From an uncultured Hymenobacter sp. (GTDB lineage: Bacteria; Bacteroidota; Bacteroidia; Cytophagales; Hymenobacteraceae), in NCBI GenBank assembly GCA_937871705.1, contig CALMOO010000300.1, positions 1 to 7,169 of the forward strand: a stretch of DNA of 7,169 nt, given 5' to 3'. Positions 1-6,326 of the stretch are shown here, piece by piece (the stretch's first letter is position 1; the number at the start of each line of letters is the position of its first letter). A program made the translations under genes and the position numbers. The notes beneath the pieces are model-generated. The model was not told where the DNA came from and made no database searches. It saw nothing but the letters and a program-made list of their open reading frames with translations.

Positions 1-933
1 GCGCTTGGTGGCGGGGTCTACGATTACGCTCGCGGCATCCCAGACATAGTGGTCGCTTAAACCCACCGTCATGTCCGAAATGTCGGTGGCCTTCCAAACC
101 CAAGTATTGGTAGGCTGCTGGGCCGTGATGTTCTTCTTGGCCAAATCGGCGGCCGTAGCCACGTGAATAACGGCATCGCTGGTCATCGACTGCGCCAGGC
201 GCTTGGCGTAGGCGGGCTGCAGCACCTGCTTAGGGTTTTGCAGCGTACCGGTGGCCCATACGATGTAATTGGCCGGTGCCTTCACGCGCAGCGTGTAGTC
301 ATTGAAGTCGTTATAAAATTCCTTGCTATCCACAAAGGGCAGCCGGTCCCAGCCGTTGTAGTCGTCGTACACCGATACGCGGGGGTAGAAATACGCCAGG
401 AAGTACGTCGTCTTGTCAATCATGCCCTCGCGGCCACTTTCCAGCGAAATCGGGAAGTGCCAGGCAAACGACATCCGCACCGAATCGTGGGGTAGCAAAG
501 GGCGCGGCAGCGCCACCGCCTGGGCCGTGGCTGGCCCGCGGCCAGCGTAGGGCCGCGCCTGCCCCGCCACCGAGAAGCTGTCAATCTCCACACCCGTGGT
601 CAGGTAGTCGGGCGAAGCGTCGCCGTCGCGGGCCACGCCCGGCTTGTGGATGTTCTGAATCAGCCGTACCACGATGCTCTTGAGCGTATCGGGGCTGTTG
701 TTGAAGTACGTTATCTGCTCGCGGCCCCTGATGTCGCGGGAGGGGGGTAGGGCCTGCAAGGTGATGTCGTAGCGGGCCGTGTTCTGCCAGTACTTAGGAC
801 CGGGCTTGCCATCGGGCGAGCGGGTTTGCTTGTTAAAGGCGCGGGTGATGTCGCGCGGCATGTAGAGCGATTGGGCGGCGACAGTTTGGGAAAATCCTGC
901 CAGGCACAAGGCGCTTAAAAGTAATTTACGCAT
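1..933 (-). CDS. Secreted M1-family zinc metallopeptidase (aminopeptidase-like), N-terminal part
   Basis: This is the first 311 codons of a gene that runs off the left edge; it starts at the ATG complementary to 931-933 and stays open to base 1. Residues 1-21 form a classic signal peptide (MRKLLLSALCLAGFSQTVAA then QS), so the protein is probably exported to the periplasm or surface. The rest resembles the N-terminal beta-domain of Bacteroidota M1 (gluzincin) peptidases: a YWQN-ARYDITLQ strand near 48-60 and the stretch YFYPRVSVYDDYNGWD around 180-195, followed by EFYNDF-DYTLRVKAP and NYIVWATGTLQNP. In this family that domain precedes a thermolysin-like domain with HEXXH...E zinc ligands; these would lie beyond the window, so catalysis cannot be confirmed. 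The likely role is trimming peptides from the N-terminus outside the cytoplasm. No Shine-Dalgarno sequence is seen. A long inverted repeat ends only 23 bases before the start codon. Confidence 0.85.
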   Translation of the reverse strand, partial: MRKLLLSALCLAGFSQTVAAQSLYMPRDITRAFNKQTRSPDGKPGPKYWQNTARYDITLQALPPSRDIRGREQITYFNNSPDTLKSIVVRLIQNIHKPGVARDGDASPDYLTTGVEIDSFSVAGQARPYAGRGPATAQAVALPRPLLPHDSVRMSFAWHFPISLESGREGMIDKTTYFLAYFYPRVSVYDDYNGWDRLPFVDSKEFYNDFNDYTLRVKAPANYIVWATGTLQNPKQVLQPAYAKRLAQSMTSDAVIHVATAADLAKKNITAQQPTNTWVWKATDISDMTVGLSDHYVWDAASVIVDPATKR

Positions 934-956
934 TTTTAGGCGTTAGTAATAAAAAG

Positions 957-1057
957 AAATTGTCTGTCATGCTGAGCTTGCGAAGCATCCTCTCACGTTG
1001 AAACGACTCGTTCTACAGCGATAGGATGCTTCGCAAGCTCAGCATGACAGACAATTT
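957..1057. repeat. Perfect 35-bp inverted repeat with 31-base loop, REP-like; terminator-like toward the M1 gene
   Basis: The left arm (957-991) and right arm (1023-1057) are exact reverse complements over 35 bases, with core GTCATGCTGAGCTTGCGAAG; the spacer is 992-1022. Read on the minus strand (the direction of sppA and the M1 gene), the stem is followed at once by a T-rich run, TTTCTTTTTATT. It could therefore act as an intrinsic terminator or transcript-end stabiliser for sppA, although stem and loop are longer than usual. The core resembles, from memory, a repeat common in Hymenobacter intergenic DNA; copy number cannot be checked here. No second copy occurs in this window. Confidence 0.85.
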
Positions 1058-1072
1058 AATACGGCGTATTAA
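1056..1072. repeat. Short AT-rich palindrome between sppA and the inverted repeat
   Basis: TTAATACG-G-CGTATTAA is a perfect palindrome of 8-base arms around one central base. It lies 5 bases downstream of the sppA stop codon and overlaps the last two bases of the 35-bp inverted repeat. It could be a protein-binding site, part of the transcript end, or chance; nothing here decides. Confidence 0.4.
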
Positions 1073-1077
1073 TACAG

Positions 1078-2860
1078 TTATTTGATTTCCAGCTCATACG
1101 GCAGCCGAGCCTGCACGCCACGCATCTGCATTAGCTGTTGGTACTGGCGCACCACGGGGTAGAGCGGGCCGAGCTTGGCTTGCAGCAAGCGGGCTTCGGC
1201 CGCGGCTTGGTCGTCGTCATCGTCGCTGGTGAAGCGGCTGAAGAGTTTCTCGATGCTCGACTTCTGGCGGGGTAGGCGCTGCACCTGGTAGTCGTCGGCC
1301 TTAAGGTGAGCCCGGGCAGCAGCAATCTTGAGCGCATCCTCGTACGAGCCCAGCACATCGACCAGGCCGCGCTCCTTGGCTTCGGTGCCGCTCCAGACGC
1401 GGCCCGATGCCAGCCGGCGCAGGCGCTCGACGGGCATGTGCCGGCCCTGCGCCGCTTTGGTCGTAAAGTCGGCGTAAATGTCATTCACTTCCAGCTGCAT
1501 CTGCTGCTTTTCGTAGGCTGAAAGCGCACGGGTGATGGTGGGCAGGTCGGAGAATTTGCCGGTCGTCACGCGGTCCACGGTCACGCCGAGTTTGTCGGCC
1601 AGCAGCGGCTGAATGTTGGGCAGCACGCCAAACACGCCGATGCTGCCGGTAATGCTGTTGGGGTGCGCCACGATGGTATCGCAGCCCATGGCGATGTAGT
1701 AGCCGCCCGAGGCCGCCACGTCGGACATCGAAGCAATAATAGGCTTCACTTTCTTAGTCAGCATCACCTCGCGGTAAATGATGTCCGAAGCCAGCGACGA
1801 ACCGCCGGGCGAGTTTATGCGCAGCACCACAGCCTTCACTTTATCGTCCAGCCGAGCCTTGCGGATGGCTTCGGTAAACTTGTCGCTGCCGATGTTGTCG
1901 TCGGAGCCTCGGCCGGTTACGATATCGCCCTCGGCGTAAATAACCGCGATGCGGTTGCCGCTGGTTTTGCCTTCTTTTTCGTTGGCTTCATCAGCGTCTT
2001 GGTACTCACTGAGGCTCACGAGGCCAGGCTTTTTGTCTTTCGCCAAGCCCAGCTTGCCGCGCATGTAGTCCTGCACTTGGTCAAAATACCCGAGCTTGGT
2101 AACGATGTGCAATCGCAGCGCGTCCTTGGCGTTGTGCACCAGCATCGAGTCGGAGATGACGTGCAGGCGTGCCACCGGAATCTTCCGGCTATCCGCCACC
2201 TGGCTTATCATGTGGTCGTTGAGCGAGTGCAGGTACGACACCGTTTGGTAGCGAGCCGAGTCGGAAAAGTTCTCGCGGAAGAACGGCTCCACGGCGCTCT
2301 TAAACGAGCCTACCCGGAAGATATAGGGCTCAATACCAGCCTTATCGAAGAGGCGCTTGTAAAACATCACCTCCGAGCTAAGGCCGTTGAATTCCAGCGT
2401 GCCCTGCGGGTGCAGGTAGATTTCATCGGCCACCGACGAGAGGTAGTAGCTTTTCTCAGATGAAATTTCGTGGTAGGCTACGATGAATTTGCCGCTCTTT
2501 TTGAAGTTCAGCAGCTCGTTGCGCACTTCCTCTAGCGAGGCCATGCCGCCCTGCACCAGCTCTAGATTCAGCAGAATGCCTTTGATATCGCCGTCGTCCT
2601 TAGCGCGACGAATAGCATCTTTCAGACTAACCAGCCCAATAGTTGACTCACTGTTGCTGAGCGGGTTGTAATCAGCGCTCTGATTGCGCTCCGAAATCGG
2701 CTTCGAGCTTCAGCTCCAACACCGAGTTGGCAGCCACCGACTTGTCGGACCCGCTGCTACCCGCCAGCGCCACCAGCCCCACGAGTAAGAAGAAGCCCAG
2801 AATGGAAAACACGAGCAGCCCCACCACGGTAGCCAGCACGAACTTAAAAAATTGAACCAC
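1078..2860 (-). pseudogene. sppA: Signal peptide peptidase SppA (67K type, S49 family), interrupted by a frameshift
   Basis: SppA is a membrane-anchored serine protease that degrades cleaved signal peptides and membrane peptides; the family is a multimeric bowl with a Ser/Lys dyad. The reading begins at a GTG complementary to 2858-2860: an in-frame stop lies only five codons upstream, and the second residue onward (VQFFKFVLATVVGLLVF) matches the usual start of Bacteroidota SppA. A single membrane anchor spans about residues 5-34. At about residue 54 the frame is lost; this frame stops at 2672-2674. The other frame resumes with PISERNQSADYNPL and runs to the TAA at 1078-1080. Joined, the product is about 594 residues, the normal length of this type. 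Both dyad residues are intact: Lys in SFKSAVEP (codon 2299-2301, near residue 188) and Ser in AASGGYY (codon 1708-1710, near residue 385). A single indel in an otherwise intact gene suggests a sequencing error or a recent mutation. Internal re-initiation at GTG 2556 or ATG 2544 would lack the anchor. Confidence 0.88.
2672..2712 (-). other. Frameshift interval in sppA
   Basis: The upstream frame (ending VLELKLEADFGAQSER) stops at TGA 2672-2674. The downstream frame has a TGA at 2710-2712, so the change must fall between these stops. Similarity to the family (LKLE followed by a PISER-like segment) puts it near 2699-2704, in CTCGAAGCCGATTTCGG: either one extra base or two missing bases. No homopolymer, heptameric slippery site, CTT-TGA context or internal Shine-Dalgarno sequence is visible, so programmed frameshifting is unlikely. 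Confidence 0.8.
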
Positions 2861-3069
2861 AGATTTAGCAGATTAAACGAATTTCACGGATACGCCCGCA
2901 AGCGGGCTGACTAAGCAACGCAGGTGCGTGCTACTTACTAGCTAAGCGGCAAGATACAGCTACTGGTTCCTGCTACCTCTATCGCAGGGCCGGTTTACGC
3001 ATTACATGGCCTACATAGTCAGCCCGCTTGCGGGCGTATCCGTGAAATTCGTTTAATCTGCTAAATCTG
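2860..3069. repeat. 210-bp element with perfect 54-bp inverted arms filling the rarA-sppA gap
   Basis: Bases 2860-2913 and 3016-3069 are exact reverse complements over 54 bases, separated by 102 bases (2914-3015). Each arm contains a smaller perfect palindrome, GCCCGC-AA-GCGGGC (2894-2907, mirrored at 3022-3035), and a tail GTTTAATCTGCTAAATCTG that resembles, from memory, a dispersed intergenic repeat of Bacteroidota. The element begins 4 bases beyond the rarA stop codon, and its far edge supplies the first G of the sppA GTG start. No target-site duplication is visible. The spacer has no ORF; it holds only a small dyad, ACGCA-GG-TGCGT (2918-2929). It is best described as a REP/BIME-like or MITE-like non-coding element. 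In a rarA-sppA readthrough transcript it would fold into a very long hairpin. Confidence 0.88.
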
Positions 3070-3073
3070 CGAT

Positions 3074-4369
3074 TTAGTAGTTGTATTTCTCTTGCCACCA
3101 GCCGCGCAGGCGCTCCCGGATTTTCTGTTCGGCGGGGTTGTCGCCGGGGTCGTAGTAGCGGGTGCCGCTTATGGCGTCGGGCATGAATTCTTGGTAGGTG
3201 AAATTGCCTTCGCCGTTGTGCGAGTATTGATAGGCATTGCCGTAGCCTAGCTCCTTCAGCAGCTTGGTGGGCGCATTGCGCAAGGGCACCGGCACGGGGT
3301 GCACGCCCTGGGCCCGCACCTGCGCCTGCGCCGCCCTGATGGCCGTGTAGGCCGCATTGCTCTTAGGTGAAGTGGCCAGGTAGATAACGGTTTGTGAAAG
3401 AATTAGGTCGGACTCGGGTATGCCGATGACGGTGCAGGCCTGGAAGCAGCTTTGTGCCAGGAGCAAGGCGTTGGGGTTAGCATTGCCGATGTCTTCGGAA
3501 GAGAGAATGAGCAGGCGGCGGGCAATGAATTTAACGTCTTCGCCGCCTTCCAGCATCACGGCCAGGTAGTAGAGCGCGGCGTTGGGGTCGGAGCCGCGGA
3601 TGCTTTTGATAAAGGCCGAAATGACGTCGTAGTGCATTTCGCCGCCTTTGTCGTAGCGCGCAATGGGGCGCTGGGCGGTTTGCTGCACGGCAGCATCGGT
3701 GAGCTGCACGCGGCCGGTGGCTGCGTCGGGCGGTGTGCTTTGCACCACCAACTCTAGCAGGCCGAGCAGCTTGCGGGCATCGCCGCCGCTAAGGGCCAGC
3801 AGGGCGTGGTCTTCTACCACATCAACCGGAATCTTGCTGAGCAACTCGTCCTCAGTCAGCGCTCGGCGCACTATTTCGCGCAGCGTCTCGGCACTCAGCG
3901 CCTCTAGGGTGTACACTTGGCAGCGCGAAAGCAACGCCGGAATAACTTCGAACGAGGGGTTTTCGGTGGTGGCGCCGATGAGCGTAACGGTGCCGTTCTC
4001 TACTGCACCCAGCAGCGCGTCTTGCTGCGCCTTGCTGAAGCGGTGAATCTCATCAATAAAGAGCACCGTGCCGGGCTGCTTTTTGGCGCGGTCAATGATT
4101 TCGCGCACGTCCTTCACGCCGGCATTAATGGCCGACAGCATGGCGAACGGGCGCTTTAGCTCCTCGGCCAGCAGCAAGGCCAGGGTGGTTTTACCCACAC
4201 CTGGCGGCCCCCACAGAATAAGGGAGGGTAGGCGACCGGCCGCTAGGTAGCGGCGCAATACGCCGTTTTCGCCCAGCAAATGAGTTTGGCCGGCGTAGTC
4301 TTGGAGGCGGCGGGGCCGACGGCGCTCGGCCAGCGGCGGGAGGGTAGGCGTATCGAACAAAGAAGCCAT
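3074..4369 (-). CDS. rarA: Replication-associated recombination protein A (RarA/MgsA), AAA+ ATPase
   Basis: This is a complete 431-residue protein of normal family length. RarA is a cytoplasmic clamp-loader-like AAA+ ATPase (relative of eukaryotic WRNIP1/Mgs1) that acts at stalled replication forks and single-strand/duplex junctions. Seen in the sequence: Walker A GPPGVGKTT (54-62), Walker B VLFIDE (102-107) followed by IHRF, sensor-1 region GATTENPSFEV (132-142), an SRC arginine-finger position (148-150), a sensor-2 type GGDARK (195-200), and the family-specific C-terminal stretch RGSDPNAALYYLAVMLEGGE and ARRLLILSSEDIGNANP (258-299) that separates RarA from RuvB and DnaX. The ATG complementary to 4367-4369 is chosen because MASLFDTPTLPPLAERRRP matches the family N-terminus; no Shine-Dalgarno sequence precedes it. 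It is divergent from the EamA permease and followed by frameshifted sppA after a repeat-filled 213-base gap. Confidence 0.95.
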   Translation of the reverse strand: MASLFDTPTLPPLAERRRPRRLQDYAGQTHLLGENGVLRRYLAAGRLPSLILWGPPGVGKTTLALLLAEELKRPFAMLSAINAGVKDVREIIDRAKKQPGTVLFIDEIHRFSKAQQDALLGAVENGTVTLIGATTENPSFEVIPALLSRCQVYTLEALSAETLREIVRRALTEDELLSKIPVDVVEDHALLALSGGDARKLLGLLELVVQSTPPDAATGRVQLTDAAVQQTAQRPIARYDKGGEMHYDVISAFIKSIRGSDPNAALYYLAVMLEGGEDVKFIARRLLILSSEDIGNANPNALLLAQSCFQACTVIGIPESDLILSQTVIYLATSPKSNAAYTAIRAAQAQVRAQGVHPVPVPLRNAPTKLLKELGYGNAYQYSHNGEGNFTYQEFMPDAISGTRYYDPGDNPAEQKIRERLRGWWQEKYNY

Positions 4370-4387
4370 AATGAGGAGAAACTGTAG

Positions 4388-4407
4388 CGCGGACTATGTA
4401 GTCCGCG
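4388..4407. repeat. Perfect 9-bp dyad in the rarA/permease divergent region
   Basis: CGCGGACTA-TG-TAGTCCGCG is a perfect inverted repeat with a two-base centre, lying 18 bases upstream of the rarA start codon. The half-site CGCGGACT occurs again at 4500-4507. It may be a REP-like unit or a regulator's operator; position alone fits both. Confidence 0.65.
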
Positions 4408-4441
4408 TCCGCAAGTAGTGGTAGTCTACGTTCGCAAGTAG
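4398..4441. repeat. Two 21-bp direct repeats in the divergent region
   Basis: 4398-4418 and 4421-4441 align over 21 bases with 18 identities, and all three differences are transitions. The shared end is CGCAAGTAG. The first copy overlaps the right arm of the 9-bp dyad, so dyad and direct repeat belong to one compound element. With the dyad at 4500-4519 it fills much of the 170 bases between the rarA and permease starts. Confidence 0.6.
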
Positions 4442-4474
4442 CTGCAGGCCGCTAGCAGACCCGGCTGGCAGTGC

Positions 4475-4482
4475 CAACTTTG
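4475..4482 (+). promoter_or_regulatory. Possible Bacteroidota -7 element for the EamA permease
   Basis: CAACTTTG matches the Bacteroidota -7 consensus TAnnTTTG at five of six fixed positions and lies about 57 bases before the ATG at 4540. No clear TTG-type -33 element sits at the expected distance, so this is a weak candidate. If it is real, translation must begin at 4540 rather than at the GTG at 4471. Confidence 0.22.
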
Positions 4483-4499
4483 CAGTCGCTGCGCGCAAA

Positions 4500-4519
4500 C
4501 GCGGACTACAAAGTTCGCG
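4500..4519. repeat. Imperfect dyad related to 4388-4407
   Basis: CGCGGACT-ACAA-AGTTCGCG has 8-base arms with one mismatch (G-U in RNA). Its left arm is identical to the left arm of the perfect dyad at 4388. It lies inside the in-frame extension upstream of the permease ATG, which is an argument that this extension is untranslated leader or promoter. Confidence 0.5.
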
Positions 4520-4539
4520 GTACAGCGCCCTACCCCCCT

Positions 4540-5460
4540 ATGTTTGCTAAACTGCGCCTGCACACCGCTCTTTTTCTGGTTTCGCTCATCTACGCCGGCA
4601 CCTACAGCTTAGCGAAGGACATCATGCCGCGCTACATGCAGCCGTTGGGCATCGTCACGCTACGGGTAATTGGAGCGGCGCTGTTCTTTGCGCTCCTCAA
4701 GCGCATCGTGGCGCCCAACGACAAAATCACGGGTAGGGCCGATAATATCCGCGCCATCGCGTGCGGCTTGCTAGGTATTGCGCTAAACCAGATATCGTTT
4801 TTCGCGGGCCTCAATCTTACTACCCCCATCAATGCCTCACTGCTTCAAACCATCTCGCCCATTGTGGTGGTGCTGGCGTCGGCGGTGCTGTTGAGCGAAA
4901 AAATCACCCCGACCCGGCTGCTGGGCATTTTCCTGGGTGCGGCCGGCGCGGCGGCCCTCATCATGAGCCGGCCCGCCAGCGGCAAGGTGGCCGCCGACGC
5001 GTTGCTGGGCAACATCTATTTGCTCGTCAACGCCGCCGTGTTTGGCTTGTACCTGGTGCTGGTGGCACCGCTCATGCGCAAGTACAATGCCTTTACGGTG
5101 CTCGGGCGCATCTTTTTGGTGGGCGCGCTGGTGGCGGGGCCCATCGGGCTGCGCCAGGCGCTGGCGGCCGACTACGCGCAGTTCCCGCTCTACATCTGGG
5201 GCGAAATCGGCTACATGATTTTCTTTCTTACCATCTTGGCTTACTTGCTGAATAACTGGGCCTTGAAGTACGCCTCGCCGGCCCTGCTGGGCGTGTACAT
5301 CTACTTGCAGCCGGTGCTGGCCGTGCTCATTGCCGTGGTGTCGGGCAAAGACACGTTTACGTGGGACAAGGCTTGGCAAGCCGGGCTCATCTTCCTAGGC
5401 GTGTGGCTCGTGAGCCGCAAGCCCAAAGTTGCTACCCCGCCAGCCGAAGTGCTAGCCTGA
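4540..5460 (+). CDS. EamA/DMT-family permease (RhaT-like, ten membrane segments)
   Basis: This 306-residue integral inner-membrane protein has the two-fold repeat of the drug/metabolite transporter superfamily. Hydrophobic segments fall near residues 8-24, 36-54, 71-90, 98-118, 125-142, 155-176, 186-205, 219-238, 246-267 and 279-292. The first EamA repeat ends with the typical LLQTISPIVVVLASAVLLSE, with a conserved Glu at 120, then LLGIFLGAAGAALI-like segment five. The second has ALLGVYIYLQPVLAVL near 248-263 and a final LIFLGVWLVSRK. Members export or exchange small metabolites, amino acids or drugs; the substrate cannot be read from the sequence. An in-frame GTG at 4471 would add 23 residues, but that extension is non-hydrophobic, is not family-like and overlaps a repeat dyad, whereas MFAKLRLHTALFLVSLIYAG is a natural start. 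It is divergent from rarA and 77 bases ahead of the SDR gene. Confidence 0.9.
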   Translation: MFAKLRLHTALFLVSLIYAGTYSLAKDIMPRYMQPLGIVTLRVIGAALFFALLKRIVAPNDKITGRADNIRAIACGLLGIALNQISFFAGLNLTTPINASLLQTISPIVVVLASAVLLSEKITPTRLLGIFLGAAGAAALIMSRPASGKVAADALLGNIYLLVNAAVFGLYLVLVAPLMRKYNAFTVLGRIFLVGALVAGPIGLRQALAADYAQFPLYIWGEIGYMIFFLTILAYLLNNWALKYASPALLGVYIYLQPVLAVLIAVVSGKDTFTWDKAWQAGLIFLGVWLVSRKPKVATPPAEVLA

Positions 5461-5490
5461 GCTTAGCCCAAGGCCGAACCTTCCCGCAAG

Positions 5491-5517
5491 CTGGGCGTTA
5501 GCTGGCTGGCTGCCCAG
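5491..5517 (+). other. Weak hairpin between permease and SDR genes
   Basis: CTGGGC (5491-5496) pairs with GCCCAG (5512-5517) across a 15-base loop, 30 bases after the permease stop codon. No T-run follows, so it is not a convincing intrinsic terminator. The permease may read through into the SDR gene. Confidence 0.25.
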
Positions 5518-5537
5518 TTAAGCGCAGCTAGCACCTA

Positions 5538-6254
5538 ATGGACTTCACTGGAAAAAATATTCTGCTGGTCGGCGCTTCGTCGGGCATTGGGCTGGCTACG
5601 GCGCAGCGACTAGCCGCTGCTGGAGCTACCCTGTTTACGGCTTCGCGCCACCTGCCTGCGGAGCTAGCTGCCCTGGGCACTACGCACATTACTTACGACG
5701 CGACTCAGCCTGTCGGCACTGCCTTCGATGGCTTGCCCGAGGTACTGCACGGCTTGGTTTACTGCCCGGGCTCCATCAAGCTGCGGCCGTTTGAGCGCGT
5801 GCCAGTGGAGGATTTTCGGAGTGATTTTGAATTGAATGTGCTTGGGGCAGTGCAGGCGCTGCAAGCCACCATTAAGCGCTTGAAGAAGGCCGAAGGAGGG
5901 GGTAGCGTGGTGCTGTTCAGTACGGTAGCGGCCGCCGTGGGTATGAGCTTCCACACCAGCATTGCGACCGCGAAGGCAGCCGTCGAAGGCCTCACCCGTG
6001 CCTTGGCGGCCGAGTACGCCGCAAGCGGCTTGCGCGTTAATTGCTTAGCGCCTAGCCTGACTGACACCCCCTTGGCTGCGGCGCTGCTCAACACGCCCGA
6101 AAAAGCGGAGGCCGGCGCCAAGCGCCACCCCTTGCAGCGCGTGGGCCGCGCCGACGATTTGGCCGCGATGGCAGCCTTTCTGCTCTCCGACCAAGCCACC
6201 TTCATCACTGGCCAAGTGCTGGCCGTGGATGGCGGCATGGGCAAGCTCAAGTAG
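5538..6254 (+). CDS. Atypical short-chain dehydrogenase/reductase lacking the catalytic tyrosine
   Basis: This complete 238-residue protein has a classical-SDR Rossmann fold. The cofactor loop is GASSGIG (12-18); an Arg in the next strand end (SRH, 36-38) suggests, but does not prove, NADP preference. The usual NNAG is replaced by YCPG (75-78), the helix-4 Asn is present (LN at 99-100) and the active-site Ser is present (FST, Ser128). The YxxxK site reads I-A-T-A-K: Lys146 is kept but residue 142 is Ile instead of Tyr, in MSFHTSIATAKAAVEGLTRA. The C-terminal part (RVNCLAPSLTDTPL, then TGQVLAVDGGMG) is normal, so the fold appears intact. A Tyr-less group with an ASIAAAK-like motif exists in other bacteria as I remember it, so this is probably a subfamily trait rather than decay. 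The reaction is unknown. It lies 72 bases upstream of the photolyase, probably in one transcript. The ATG start gives the standard N-terminus. Confidence 0.88.
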   Translation: MDFTGKNILLVGASSGIGLATAQRLAAAGATLFTASRHLPAELAALGTTHITYDATQPVGTAFDGLPEVLHGLVYCPGSIKLRPFERVPVEDFRSDFELNVLGAVQALQATIKRLKKAEGGGSVVLFSTVAAAVGMSFHTSIATAKAAVEGLTRALAAEYAASGLRVNCLAPSLTDTPLAAALLNTPEKAEAGAKRHPLQRVGRADDLAAMAAFLLSDQATFITGQVLAVDGGMGKLK

Positions 6255-6297
6255 GTTTTTACATGCTTTGCCTTTGCGAGCCGTCGAAGCAAGAATA

Positions 6298-6312
6298 AAT
6301 GTGTCGAACATT
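6298..6312. promoter_or_regulatory. Small dyad upstream of photolyase
   Basis: AATGT-GTCGA-ACATT is a perfect 5-bp dyad with a five-base centre, 14 bases before the photolyase ATG. It is too short to be significant alone. It could be an operator half-site pair, as light- or stress-regulated photolyase genes often have, or chance. No clear -7/-33 promoter was found in the 72-base gap. Confidence 0.2.
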
Positions 6313-6326
6313 ATGAATAACCAGCT

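Noticed and set aside
163..495. Plus-strand open frame within the M1 gene, and similar open frames opposite sppA (1663-2463), rarA (3452-4159), permease (4837-5379) and SDR (5664-6350)
   Set aside because: All lie antisense to, or in another frame of, genes with clear family motifs. They show low-complexity Ala/Arg/His/Val-rich translations typical of shadows in high-GC DNA.
2672..2677. Programmed +1 frameshift at CGC-TGA in sppA, by analogy to prfB
   Set aside because: There is no CTT-TGA-C context, no upstream Shine-Dalgarno-like stimulator, and the family-like PISER segment is encoded in the downstream frame before this stop, placing the shift earlier. A simple indel explains it.
2860..3069. 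Insertion sequence or CRISPR interpretation of the inverted-repeat element
   Set aside because: There is no transposase ORF in the 102-base spacer, no visible target duplication, and only two inverted arms rather than regularly spaced direct repeats.
4471..4539. GTG-initiated 23-residue N-terminal extension of the permease
   Set aside because: The extension is polar, not family-like, overlaps a repeat dyad and a possible -7 element, and the ATG at 4540 starts exactly at the expected first membrane segment.
6255..6326. Separate promoter or terminator between SDR and photolyase
   Set aside because: A short T-run follows the SDR stop codon but no stem precedes it, and TTTG-containing stretches lack the rest of the Bacteroidota -7/-33 pattern. 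Cotranscription is the simpler reading.
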